Origin: Coriaria nepalensis
Taxonomy: Eukaryota; Streptophyta; Magnoliopsida; Cucurbitales; Coriariaceae
Direction of reading: 5' to 3'
Length of the DNA: 64,000 nt
Assembly: GCA_027186245.1 (NCBI GenBank)
Contig: CP114495.1
Coordinates: 8,548,501 to 8,612,500, forward strand
Part shown: piece after piece, positions 34,695-47,280 of the stretch
Numbering within the stretch: position 1 is the first letter of the stretch
How the letters are laid out: every line of letters starts with the position of its first letter
Translations under genes and position numbers: made by a program
The notes under the pieces: generated by a model
Databases searched by the model: none
Told to the model about the DNA's origin: nothing
Seen by the model: only the letters and a program-made list of their open reading frames with translations

Positions 34695-36542
34695 TTACAA
34701 CTCATCATTTGAATTCTGGTCGCCTTTTTGGTCACTTAATTCCGATCCCAAGGGCTCACCACCACTATTAATTTCGGATCCACCACTTTTCATTTCAGTT
34801 TGGTTTTTAGTCGAGCCATCTTCTTCTTCCATGAAGGAATTGTAGGCAAGTTGGCCAGAATAAAGGAATAAGCCGAGAGAGTTGATACCGAAAACAAATG
34901 TTGCGAGATAGCAAATCCCGTTTATAATAGTCCTGCATAATCAATTTGCCAGATATATAATATCACTTTATTATCTTTATGTTGAGAGATTATCTTACAT
35001 CAGGTGTATGCAAACGACATGAGATTGCATATAGCCATGTACCTAAATGCAGGAGATACTTTCTCATCCATACTAACTCTTGTACACAAAATTAACATCA
35101 AGCAAATTAAAAAAAATGGAAGTTGAGGAAGTTGAATTAGTTGGTTTACCTTATGGTTACGGTTAACTGCCGAACCTGAAAATCATAGAAGGAAAAAAAA
35201 AGCTCAGAATTAGCGAATAGTCCGGGTGTGGTTCTAAGTGTGATTTTATAATTCAGGGGGGTTAGTCTACTATTTATTAATAAATGAAAATTACCGAGAA
35301 ATTATCAGAAATTGTTTGCCGATTCAAAGATGCTTCAATGGTGGTGGTGAATTTATAGAGAATAAGTGCAATAACACCAGCTGCAATTGCTCCCAAGAAG
35401 GCTTGCGCTGGAGATGGTGTAGACTTGGCTTCTATTGAACCAGAGCTCATTACTTTTAAACTGTCCAATGCCTCATCTTTTAAGGTCCTCTTTGCTCCAG
35501 AAGACCTAAATTTCTAATCACACACGATAAAATCAATGGATCAAAAATCCAAATTGTAAGTTAGTAATAATGTTAGAGGGATCAAACATTGAAATTTATT
35601 CGAATTCCTTATAGAATTGGTTCGAAATTTCGTTTCTAATGGGTCCAAAAAATTAAACTCATTTTCCTTCCTTGGAATTGGTTCCAAAAGGAGCAGCAGA
35701 TGGGTAGATGCTTAGATTTGATGGGTATGTTTATGAAACTGAAATTTGAGTTAACTGGACTCTATTAATTGGCATCCAAAACTCTATTCAAGGATCTATT
35801 TAGTCTCAAATTGGCATCCAAAAATTGAAGCCTAAAACACCTATTAATCTCCAATTTAGACCCACAGTCCAGTTTGAACATACAAAACTTTAGCGTAGGA
35901 TCATAAAATGTTACCAAAATTCATTACCGAAATTAAGAAAAAGCTTCAATTCGCAAGCTAGAATCATTAGCAAATACAGTTGCCATTGGAATTATAAACA
36001 ATTGAGGACAAAATTCATCAACTTTACTAAAGTCCTAAGAAGAACTCATACAAGCAAAATACCATAGTAAAAAATGTGGCAAAGAATCTTAGAAGGAGTT
36101 GAAACATAATCCATAAAAACCCATTTGGTAAAATCCAAATTCAATCATACCCACATACAAGAATGCAAAATTTTACCAGTTCTTTAGCTCGTTTAGCTCG
36201 CCGCCGAACAGAGCGAAAAAGGAAGATAGAGATAGCGCCGGTGAGAAGAACACTGGTGGCGACTTGGAGCGGAGAAGGGTCATCTGAGGTGGCGAAGATG
36301 GAAGGTGAAGAGGGCGGGAGTTCAACGGGACCCTCCTCTTGCTCCGCCGTAGCAATGGTGGCGATGGGTTCGGCGACATGAGTTAGCCGTGGCTCGGTTC
36401 TGGGTGGGGAGTAGACACTGATGGGTCTGGAGGAGAGAGAGGCTGAGAAGTTGAGAGGAGAGAGAAGAAAGGTTTTGTAGTGGGTAGGAGAGAGAGGGAA
36501 GGGAGAAACTGAAGGTAGAAGAAGGCTTTTGGCTTGAAACAT
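34695..36542 (-). CDS. DUF3082-like plastid membrane protein
   Basis: Four exons: 36177-36542, 35295-35513, 35150-35175 and 34695-34932, giving 282 residues. The first 50 residues are rich in Ser, Pro and Phe and poor in acids, like a plastid transit peptide. Three hydrophobic stretches follow: VATSVLLTGAISIFLF, AFLGAIAAGVIALILY, and ICYLATFVFGINSLGLFLYS. The order and the VRQLTVTIRTIING block resemble the DUF3082 family of cyanobacteria and plastids, whose function is unknown to me. The 26-nt third exon joins exon 4 at AG/G. A possible skipped exon near 35043-35078 would add a stop and was left out. Membership is a judgement from memory of the family. Confidence 0.78.
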
Positions 36543-37097
36543 TTGAGTTAAAATGATTGCAACAATGGAGGTTGTTGCTAGCTCTGTTTTTTTTTTTTAG
36601 GGAAGGGAGGGATGGAAAAGATAATAATACATTTTCATTTCTTCCAATTTTTAGGACTTCAAAATTTTGGAGGGCTACATGTGCTATTTTGGTAAATATC
36701 TTCCACGAAAGTCCTGATTTTTATTTGATTTGAGGGAGTTGGGTTTGTTTGTTTGTGAAGAAGAAATCAACCTTATTGAGATTAAAAAAAGTAAACACAC
36801 ACTTGCTCAGCGGCAGACTTGAGTTTTTAATACCGATTGTCAAGCGCCGTGAATGGGACCAACAAATAAAGATAAAATGGCTTACTTTTGTTGGCCATAG
36901 CCAACAAAGAACATGTTACTTTTTATTGGCATCCAATTAGTAACTTGTGTAAAACCCAATGGGATTACTTTGAAAATGATAATCATCTACCAAGAAGATA
37001 TCAATAAGATGTTAATAAAATTAATATATATATATATATATAAGATATGTATTAGTTATATTATTATGTATAAAAATAGATTCTAAACTCTCACTCA
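36543..37097. other. Intergenic between two minus-strand genes
   Basis: No gene seen. It contains a short perfect hairpin near 36888-36909 (TTTGTTGGC, loop, GCCAACAAA) and a TA microsatellite near 37024-37042. Confidence 0.5.
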
Positions 37098-38374
37098 TCA
37101 TTTGACATCAGCTGCCACAGCTCTAGCCCAAAATTTGATCTGTGCTTTCATGTCTTCTGCTGATTTTGTGCAATATGGAATAATTGGTGGGGGAGGAGGA
37201 GGGCTTTGAACCAGCCATGCCTCGGAAAGATAAGGCCTTCTCACCATGTTTGGCTTGAGCTTTTCAGGCGATTTCTCTTTCAATCCCGGAAGAATTTTGA
37301 CCACATTAGGATTAAGGTTAAGATCCTCCTTGTCAAATGTAAAACCCAAGTCCTTGAATCCTTGTACTTCTTCATGTTCAAGATCAGTTTCGCCTTTTCT
37401 TGCCTTTTGCATTAGACTCTTTGGTGGTTTGCTCCTTGGAACGTTGAAACTTTGTGCCATTCGCCCCTACACATAAAAAGATCCAAAAAGTTTAAACATT
37501 TATGGACCAACGTTTGGAAGAAGAGTTTCCAAACTGAAGTTTGGACTTTGGAGTATACAATTAGGTTTGTACAAAAACTGTTCGAAATATTGTTAGAGAC
37601 AGTTTAATATTTTAGGAATGAACAAAAATCGAAGTTTTTTACGATATTATGCTCGTATATATATCTATTTTGAATTCTCGAGACGAAAAACCGATTGTAA
37701 GACTTGTCATGATTGATATCAACACATCAGCAAAATTGAAATTTAGATGATAAATCTAACCCAAAAAAAAAAAAAAAAGGAAGTATATATGAAATTTATA
37801 TGATAAGTGATCTAAGTGATTATTAGCAAACATAATATTGCAATAATACCTTATATCTTGTTTGGAAGAACTCAGAATGACTGTTTGGGTGAGTGGATTT
37901 TCCAAATCCAGGAAAGCTTTCCTGCTCTTCAGAAACCTTTTCCCTCCCCAAACAAGGTGGTAATGATGGTGTCCTAATCAAACTCCTACTACTCTTCCTT
38001 ATACTATCATTCCTCTTATTCCCTGAATCTCCTTCTTTCTTCTCCATTGATGAACCTGTTTGGATCATGTTTTGCTCTGAAAATTGCCTGGTCAACTTAG
38101 TAATCTTGCTCTCTTTCCCTTCACCATCGTCTTCTTCTTCTTCCTTTCCCATCTCTAAATAAGATGGCAAAGATGGTGTTCTAAGCAGATTGCCTTGACC
38201 AAGAAACCCATTACTTTGAAATTTTGACATCCTTGATTTTCTATGAAGAGGGTTCTCAAAAAACCATAAATCTTCTAGAAGATCCACAGCTTCAACATCT
38301 TCAACAGTGTTCTTCTTATAGCTAGAAGAAGAGGATGATGATGATCCATTTGGGCTATCAGTTTGCTGCTCCAT
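37098..38374 (-). CDS. DUF1685 family protein
   Basis: Two exons, 37850-38374 and 37098-37466, with a GT-AG intron, giving 297 residues. The start is the ATG at 38374, whose product begins MEQQTDSPNG. Conserved features are LLEDLWFFENPL near residue 35, two phospho-site-like repeats RTPSLPSYL and RTPSLPPCL, and the family core EVQGFKDLGFTFDKEDLN, ending in RRPYLSEAW. Plant DUF1685 proteins are soluble and of unknown role. The rest is acidic and Ser-rich, probably disordered. Complete as far as I can see. Confidence 0.85.
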
Positions 38375-38820
38375 GCTCAATCAATCTTCTCTTGGACAAA
38401 ATATTTTCTAAGCTTTTTCCAACAAGCTTAAAAAAATACCCACTTGTCTGGTTTTGTTTTCTGCTATAGGAAAGGTGTAACCTGGCTGATTAGAGAAGCC
38501 ATGTGAGAGGTAGAAGAAGGGCATGTGCTAAAGCTTGTATCTCACAAAACACACATATATATATATATATTTATGTGTGAATTGGATTGTATGAAGTTGT
38601 TTTCTAGGATTAAGTGCAATTTACCATGGTGGGATTTTGCAAACTTATCTGTACAATTTTGCCCTTCCGGAGAAATTCTCGTATAGATCTGGATTATGTA
38701 ATTACATGTTTTGTCACCTTTAAGGTTAGATCGAGCTAGAAAAGGAAATTGTTACTGTCTTCTTTAAATTTTTTATTTTTACTCCTATTTGATATTTTCA
38801 TATTGATCTGAATGAACGTA
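38375..38820. promoter_or_regulatory. Upstream region of the DUF1685 gene
   Basis: Leader and promoter region on the minus strand, with a TA microsatellite near 38551-38570. No distinct element is claimed. Confidence 0.3.
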
Positions 38821-38828
38821 GTTACATA

Positions 38829-39024
38829 CCGGGGCGGAGGGAGGGTTTTGTAAGGGAGATTGCTCGTCCTAAACTTTATTAAAATTAGGATTTTGAACTT
38901 AAAATATTAAAATTTTATTAATAAATCATGAAAAGTTTGACTAAAAATATATTTTCAGCCACTCTTATTTTAAATTAATACTTTTTTGCCTCCCCTAACC
39001 TTTTTTTTTTAAGTTCCGCTCCTG
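38829..39024. mobile_element. Short hAT-like MITE with near-perfect target duplication
   Basis: Flanks are GTTACATA (38821-38828) and ATTACATA (39025-39032), an 8-bp target duplication with one mismatch. Ends are CCGGGGCGGAGGGAG and its rough complement TTCCGCTCCTG. Plant hAT MITEs often carry GGGGCGGAGCCA-like ends. The 196-bp interior has no coding frame. It is a second hAT-like element besides 14292-14635, different in sequence. Confidence 0.72.
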
Positions 39025-39032
39025 ATTACATA

Positions 39033-40421
39033 CGTTCCCGTCCATGCAAAAAACCTCGCGTTTTGTAACTAAAGTTAATTTAAGGTCTAAATTTCAGTTT
39101 GGATCCACAAAACTTTACTTAGTATATTGCTCAAATTCAAGATACAGTTTTTGAAACGCCAGTTTAAAATTACATTTACCTGTTACAGAGCTTGTAATAA
39201 GTTGCTATAAATTGCAGTTTGACCCCATTTTATATAATTGATGAGGAATGGGCAAGAGAATTGAAGGATATTGCCTGTGTGGGTTGTCATTTAATGTGTA
39301 ACAAGCATGAAGTAGGAGTATCAGAGAGAGCGAAGGGCTTTTTCGTAATAAAAAAAAAGGAAGAAAAGAAGAAGAAGAAGAAGGGTTTAATTGTTTAGGC
39401 ACATTATTGGGTCATGCCAGCACACTACCCATGCGAGGGTCTTCTGTATGTAGCTGAAAAACAGGCCTACCTTTCTCTATTCATTTATTCCTTACATTAC
39501 TTGACAGCTAAAATAAGGATTATAAAAAGGAAAGACAACAAATAGATTATGTTATATGGACTTATTCCATGCTTTCTATGATTAATATCAACTTCGTTGA
39601 TGCTTGATTCTTTTTGATAAGCAGGTTGGATCCTTCTTTTAAGTTTCAAAGTCAATCCAAATTATGTCACTATTGATCTATAACTTTGTTGTAGGAGAAA
39701 TTCTTGGACAATGACTGATTAATTATCACCGCATATAATATATTCATTTATTTTTTGCATTACATCACCATTATATCAAAGCTCTATGCAGTTGTACTTG
39801 ACCGATCTATGTTCGACTATGTCCATTCCAGAATTTCCCATTGTCCTAAGAAAAAGAAAGTAAAAAGCTTGCTTTTTGGTAGAAAAAAAAGTATAGATAG
39901 AAAAGGTTGGACATCTTACCATCAGAAAATGTTAAAAATGGTTATTTTTCTATTTAAGGAAAATGGCTTCAACATAAAACAAAAACAACATTTGTAATTT
40001 TTGTAGGAAGTGGAATGCAAATCTAAACAGTGGGACGACATGTCGTTACTCGTTACTCTTAGGATCAATGGAAAACATCAATAAGGCATAGTGGGTCCCA
40101 CGAGCTACCACCCAAATCTAATCACCCTTTGGGTGATTACTCACTCCTAAACAAACTCTAGTCAAGATAGTGCACAAAAATAGAGGAGGGGAGGGAGGGG
40201 TTGGGGGGGCAGAGAAGGAAGTAAAACTCACAATGATAGTTCTCAGAAGGTAGACTAGGCATATTCGTCTTGCCCCGCGAGTAAGACAGCCGAGCTACTT
40301 CCCAGAAAGTAAAGTTGAAGGCTCTGCTAGTTCTGCAACAAAAGCTTTTGATTTTTTTCATACTTGACTTCTATAAGGAATGCCCACTTAAAGAAATCCC
40401 AAAATGTGTAAATTATCGCTA
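39033..40421. other. Intergenic, no supported gene
   Basis: Simple DNA and short frames without family features. The last 100-250 bp are probably the 3' untranslated region of the large ATPase gene. Confidence 0.45.
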
Positions 40422-43400
40422 TCAATTAGATGAGAATGTGTGCCATTTTGTCGGTCCTGGCAACTCAATAAGTGAACAGAGGCATAGATTCTCATATCTA
40501 CAATGTAAAGGGTCACCCTTCTCAGGTTCTAAACTAACCAACACACCATCTCGAAAAATAAACTTCGAATTTAAAAGGGAGGTATTTGCTTCTGCACTTA
40601 ATGTGCTCTTGGTCTGCTCATGACAAATGCATTCTCTCGGCGTGAAATCCATGCTCTTTGAATTTTTACACTGACATGCTCTTGAATCCGAATTTCCCTG
40701 TCTTAGGTTTTGGTCAAGCAAATTCCTTATATCTCCAGTAACAAGTACTTGTCTTACAGCAGCAAGAAGATCCAAATATAATGTCGCTACCACATCATGA
40801 ACATCCTCTGCAGTCAAGACGGTTCTATTCGATCCAAATTCATTGGAGAGAATTTTCTTAGTCCAGCCATGAAGGATGCTTAGGCAATCAGAACAGCAAT
40901 GAAACGAACATGTTATCCCCTCAGAGCTAGTAGACACACCGGTTTTACTTGAAGAACAAGTGTGGTCCACATTCTGGTCACCTGTTTGAGGCTCACTGGA
41001 ATCATCAGATCTAGTACCAGTTTCTGTGGAACATGACCCATTATTTTTCGTGCTGAGATTTAAGTCCCCGGATAATTTATAACCAGAACTAAGACCATTT
41101 TCAGAAATGAGAACATAATCTCTAGGCCCGATTCCATTTGCTTGTTGCAAATTCCCCACCTCATATGGACCGAATATTGTTCCATTGCGCTCAACGGAAA
41201 CATTATCAACTGATTGATCAGTAGGAGCAGCTGCATCATAATGGGTGGACACATCAGGTGCAGAGGAATAGTGACCTAAATGCCCCCCATTTTCCTTGGA
41301 CAAATTAACACATTCAACTTTCTCATAGTCATCAGTACATGCTTTAGAACAACCTTCTTCTGTTTCTAGTAAATGGGAACTGTTGGGCGAAACATCATTG
41401 TTGTTTTCCTTGCCTTGAATCCCATTATCATCACAAACATGTTCTTTGTCTGGATTTAACACTATTCTTGATGCACCATGCTCTAAGCTGAAACAAAATA
41501 ACTTAATCGTTACATAATAGACTCAAAAAAGGAAAAAAGAAAGAAAATTACCGAGGATAGTCATGGCAATAACAGCAGTACCTCTGCAGTGTGAAGGCCC
41601 AATTATTAACCATGTCTTCCAGATAAGCGACTTGTGATAGAAGACGGACATATTGATACCTGTCTTTCCCAGCATTGACTTTCATATCAACTTGTCCGAC
41701 TAGAAGTTCAAGAACTTTCCTTACCTCAGAGGAGACCTCCCTTAGTGATGTGTAGACTCCTTGATATGCTGATAAACCAACAGCAACTAGGCCTCTTACT
41801 ATACCGGATTTTTCCTTAGCTTTAACATTGCTTACACCATTATTGAATGATACCTTTTGTAGTGAGTTCATAGGACGGGTAATACAAGAGTTAAAAGGCC
41901 ATCCCTTCCAAGGCCCACTTACGTCTGCAGATGGGCCTTCTTTTAACTTCGATGTAACCCAGCAAAGTTCTGCAAAATGTGGGTATCGCAGAATTTGATA
42001 CCCAAACGTAGATATAGCTAAATGCAAGGTTGATTTCCCTTTGTTAGGCGGTGAAGAAGGTTCATTAGGAGGTTTTACTACATCCTCTTGTCCATTGCAC
42101 AATACTCTCTCAGTATTGCCTTCAATAAAATAAGCTCTGTAATTACTACATGTCAGAGGTGGATTAATATGCGATTTTTGGTGAATCAATTGAACAAGCA
42201 ATTGGACTATATCCCTCGACAACTCTGCTGCAGATAGATTGATTACTATATCACGATTGAACTTCCCATCAATCTGCACTGAGAATCTAGGTACTGTGTG
42301 CTCAGACAGAATAGTCTGACTGCAGATTGAAATGTCATTTCTGAAGAACTGCCTTATTCTTTCCGGAAGTAGAGGAAATGGAACTTCTGAAGTCGCCTGT
42401 TGACAAATCCAATTCATTAAAAGCAGACGAATAAGATTCCTTCTATTTACACAATTAGAGTACTATCACAATGCAATAAAACAGAACCACAGAGAGGGAA
42501 TTTATACCAGAATCATCAAGGATGAAGACACACACAAATATTCCACTTGCTCAACAAATGAACACCAGGCGTGCGAAGCACAAAATTCAGCTTCCTCTAA
42601 ACTATTCTCATCTTCTTTTTTGCTGAACTGGCTAGGTCTAACAAAAGATTCTTCCTTCACAGGAGATTCATCATCAGTTGAAAAAGTATCACCCTCCTCG
42701 TCGGTGACTTGACGACACGTCTCAACAGCCCATAAGTCGATTCTAGGCATGAATACAATGCATGATCGCACACTAGCACATTTCACTGTCATGGAATAGA
42801 AAAGTATGAGGAGCTTAAAACCGAAAAGCCTATCCGTTACCAGAAATAGGAAAAATATATACAAGATAAAGAAACAAGAACTTACTTAATATCTGTGCTA
42901 TCCCTTGCACCACGTCTCCATGTCCATCTTGTGAAATTGAAGCTAAATCAACCTTTAAAATTTCACTATTTCCAACAAAGCAGTGAAGAAGGCAAGATGC
43001 AAGGTGCCTATGCCCAGATCTGGGACCTCCAGCAATCAGTATACGAAAGCCTGACTTATTTTTTGAGGCAAATGATAGGTGTTCTATAGAACAAGTACCA
43101 GATTCATCATTATGCTTTATGGAAGGTTTAAACTTCTTGTTGTCAATATCCTGATTAATGGCACCAAGGTCTGAAGTGCTTGTATCTCCAAGTAATATAC
43201 CAGTAGATGAAAGCTTTCCCTCAATTTCCTTTGCTATCTCAGCTTCTTGAATAAAGTTATCAACATAAGACCACCAATGATTACTAGCCATTTTCTTTTT
43301 ATCTAAAGCAGAAACTATTACACTTTTAATTGTTATAGCAGCATTTGAAAGAGTAGTCGGCAACCAGATACGTTCGTCAATATAGAGGGAAACAAGTAAA

Positions 43401-46400
43401 GTTGATAATGGCTTTATCAGACAAGGAAGAAGGTGGGAGGGAAGAGGAGAGGAAACTACACCATTAGCGGCCATTCCAGCTTCTCTACAAGAGCATGGGG
43501 GAGGAGCACATGATATAGCCTCCAACCAATCTCTCTCCTCCACAGCAAAGGCAGGAAGAGTAGGGCGTTTACCAAGGGAGCCATTCACTCCAGCAGCAGA
43601 TAAAACCTCGTGCAAAGGGAAATTCCGCTTCAAAGAAATAATAGCTGCTTGAGTACATAGAGCCTGAAGATCAGCACCAGCAAAACCAGCAGTTTTCTTT
43701 GCAATCCACTTGAGCAAAGGTCCTCCAACTGGTTTTGGCCACTTTCGAGTGTGAAGAGAGAGAATGGCAGCCCTGTCAGCCATGGATGGAAGAGGAAAGT
43801 AAATCTCTCTATCAAATCTTCCAGGCCGTCTTAATGCTGGATCGACAGCATTAGGACGATTAGTTGCACCAATGACTACAACAGAACCACGAGATTTCAA
43901 ACCATCTAGTAGAGCAAGCAAGGTTGACACAACTGAGCTGTGAGTTTGATCTTGCTGCCTCGTTCTTTGAGGTGCCAAACCATCTATCTCATCAAAGAAT
44001 ATAATAGAAGGTTGACATTTCTCAGCGACCTGAAACAAGAGTCTTAGCTGTCGCTCAGCATCACCAACATATTTCCCTAAACAATCTGCACCTTTTCGGG
44101 CAAAATATGCTATTCGTTTATCGCCACGAGCACAAGCACCTATCAAGGCTCTTACAAAATGAGTTTTACCAGTTCCAGGATATCCATGAAGAAGAACTCC
44201 TCTAGGAGGAGTAATTCCCAGATTATCAAAAAACTCGGGATAGAGAAGAGGTAAGATGACAACTTCTTTCATGCATCGGATAACATCTTGGAGCCCAGCA
44301 ACAGATTCCCAACCCTGAAATAGGTTTTCACCTTCTGACCCAGAGCCTCCAATGTACACAGGAGCAATTCTCAGCAAATCTCGATGAAGCCTCTTGCTCT
44401 CTCGTTTCAAAAACTCTTCATCCTCACCACAGTTCTCCAACCACTTCTCTTCTGCTTCAATGTCCCTTCGCCAAGCATCATTTGACACCTTCCGAACTTC
44501 CATCTTCATTTTCTTAGCCTTCATTTTCTTTATTTGGGCTAGATATTGATTGCCATGAGGTTGGAAGATATGCCGATGATCAGTGCAGGCAATGAGAAAC
44601 TTCCGATGATCAAAAATGCAACCATAAGCACGAGCGCAAGGCTGCAAATCACCAGATGTCATAAGTCAGTGATTTAAAGGGACTCCATGTGTACTAAAAA
44701 CATATTGAACCCTGTAGAAGCTATATAATTGTTTACCCCAAAAATGAATAGGGAAGGAGAATAAAAGAAACAAACAAATATGTTAACCAACTTTCTCTGA
44801 TAATGAGTAGTCAAAGACCAACCAAGTGGTAAGTTCTTGGACACCGATCAACACGACATCCTATAGTAGCTCCCGGCCCCCCGCAACGGGTGCATTTCAA
44901 TGCTCTTCCCCTGCAAAGTGCAGCCCTCACATTTTTTAAGCATCCCAAACCAGCAAAATAAACCTGCAAAGTAGTGTCCAAAGCATCTGTAAAATGATCT
45001 TTGGAAAATTCATATAAATCAATAACAAGCATCTCTGCATTCTCAGCAGCAACTAAACCAAGCCAAAAGAGTGCTCAAGAAGTAACAATATGTGAAAATG
45101 AGCATATAAAAATGTTGGTTAGAAATGAAGCAGTTGTTGCTTACTTCCTAATAATGTGTTCCATTATAGAGCAAGTCTAGGGATGGTAACATGTAGGGTG
45201 CTAATAATCTGATAACGACAAAGCATCAGTATCTATCATGTAAATGGATAACCTCTGAGAACACTGGTCACCAGCTCTCTTGACATGGAACAAGTAGAGT
45301 TAAGAAACCATTTACATAAAAGTAAAGTGCCAAACAGTAAGCAGTGGAAATAAAAAATGAAGAAAACCCAAGAACTGATATTGAAGGATGATGTCCAACA
45401 ATTCAGATTGGTCAATCAAATATAGATTAACTACAAAATCAGAATCTTAAAGCTGATCATCATGCAGAATTTACAGAGCAATACACGTATAACAATGATC
45501 ATCATACATCTCCTGACAATACCAAAAATGCCTTCCTATCATTCATCAGACTGTCAGTAAGGAAAACAAGGAAAATGTAAGCTTACCATCGATTCAATGC
45601 CAAATTTCTGATACTATCAATAAAAACAAACTATACCACTAACAGTCAGTGGACATAAAAAACAGGGCAATCCAAATGTAAGTTCAGAGACCGCACCTCT
45701 GGACTCCATACAGCACAATGTTGGTGGACCCATATTCCAGCAATCCCATATCGATCATTTATAGGACCTAGGAGACGTCCAAGCCATCCAGGTTCCTCAC
45801 CAAAACCATCCCATATGTCATAGTTAGGTTCTTCTAGAGCTGAAGCATCACACCATGTCTCATTCTCACTCTCACCCATGTCCTGAACTATTTTGGGCGG
45901 TTTTCCATCAATACCCCCACCACACAAACCACACATTCTTCCCTCTATAATGCATTGCTTGCTAGGCAGTCGACTAGACATGTTCAGACCATTCTCATGT
46001 TCTAAGGAATTTATATGAAGTTTGTCAACATCAACATCCTTCCTCACGCATGTACCTCCATTTGCCTCTTTCTTCATTGAAACTTCACCAGGTACTTCAT
46101 CATTTGTTTGATTTACATCTTCCTTTGCACATTCTACTTCTTCCTGCTCCTTCTGCCCACATTCCACAAGTTCCTCATTATCCACTGTCTCTACATTATC
46201 ATTATCAATACCAGTCCCTTCTGGATACAAACCACCTGAAATTTCTTTATCCCCTTTGTCAATGTCCCGAGAAAGCTTGCCAGCTACTATTTCTCTTTCA
46301 TTTCCAACACCCATTTGACTACTCGAAATTAAAGCACTCCCCTGGCCTTTGCTCTCAGAAACCACCATTTCCTCCCTCTCAATCTCATCATCCATAGCCT

Positions 46401-47280
46401 CCTTGCCATTGTTCCCCATCAACACAATTTCTTCTCTCTCATTCACATCTTCTATACCATCCTCACCATTGTTTCCCATTACCACCATGTCTTCTCTCTC
46501 ATTCTCATTTTCCATAACCTCCTCACCATTGTTCCCCATTACCTTCATTTCTCCCCCCTCATTCTCATCTTGAATACTCTCCTCACTTTCGCTCCCCGTG
46601 TTCCCCAGTATATCTTCCTTCTCAGTGTCATCTTCTAAACCCTCCTCACTTTCGCTCCCTGTGTCCTCCATTTCTTCCTTCTCGATCTCATCTTCTATAC
46701 TCTTCTCGCTTTTGTCTCTGTCCCATGAAGAATTCATAGATTTCATCTTTCCACGTCTCCCTGCCTTCACAACTCTAGAATTCCCACCTTCCATATCTCC
46801 TTTGTCCCCATCCATTTCCACCTCCACCAAATTCTCTTCATCTTTAACTCTCTCTTCTTTAAAAAGCTTCCTCTTACCTCTCCCCAAACCTCTTTCCTCC
46901 TCCAGACTGAACCTCAAGTTTCCACTTCTTGCTCTCAACCTCGATCCCCAAATCCCTGGAGTCTCCAAATCTTGTGTATTCTCCTCCTTCACACAAGCTG
47001 AGCTCTTAGCACTCTTCTTAACACTCGAAGCCACATTCTTGTGAATCCTCCGCCTCTTCGGTTGTGGCGAAACATCAAGCAAAACCGGGGCCCTACGAAC
47101 CCTAGAACTCCGTCTAAGCTCTGTATCATCAGTCACATTCCCTCCCCTTCTACCACTACCCTCATTCAAATCCCCATGATTTCTACTATACTCTTTCTCA
47201 CAAATGGCATCAAGCCTCTTCCGCTTCTTCCGGAGCCTAGAGCACGTCCGATCACCACTTTCTTTGGAAGAAAATCGCAT
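40422..47280 (-). CDS. BRP1: ePHD and AAA ATPase chromatin protein (BRP1-like)
   Basis: Six exons: 45697-47280, 44823-44963, 42886-44641, 42508-42785, 41552-42396 and 40422-41487, all GT-AG and in frame, giving 1889 residues. The N-terminus is basic, then very acidic with a 20-residue repeat (194-308). An extended PHD finger spans about 450-605 (CGLCGGG, WVHQHCAVWSPEVYFAG, CTRCGGPGATIGC, CPRTYHLPCARAYGC). The AAA module follows with Walker A GYPGTGKT (728-735), Walker B IIFFDEIDG, sensor GATNRPN and arginine finger RRPGRFDR. I see no bromodomain. This layout matches the ATAD2-like protein that in Arabidopsis pairs with BRAT1 to oppose transcriptional silencing; the name BRP1 is from memory. 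The start at 47280 is the first ATG in frame. Confidence 0.9.
46357..46701 (-). repeat. In-frame 60-bp tandem repeat coding acidic 20-mers
   Basis: Three exact 20-residue units beginning GNNGEE, GNNGED and GNNGKE, each ending EREEMVV or a variant, preceded by two or three more divergent units of 22-23 residues with GSESEE. All lie within exon 1 of the BRP1-like gene and keep frame. Confidence 0.85.

Noticed and set aside
35043..35078. Extra exon of the DUF3082-like gene
   Set aside because: Including it would bring a stop; joining the neighbouring exons directly restores the family wording VTIRTIING.
39755..39997. Plus-strand frame of 80 codons
   Set aside because: No domain, no neighbouring exon signals and basic low-complexity content.
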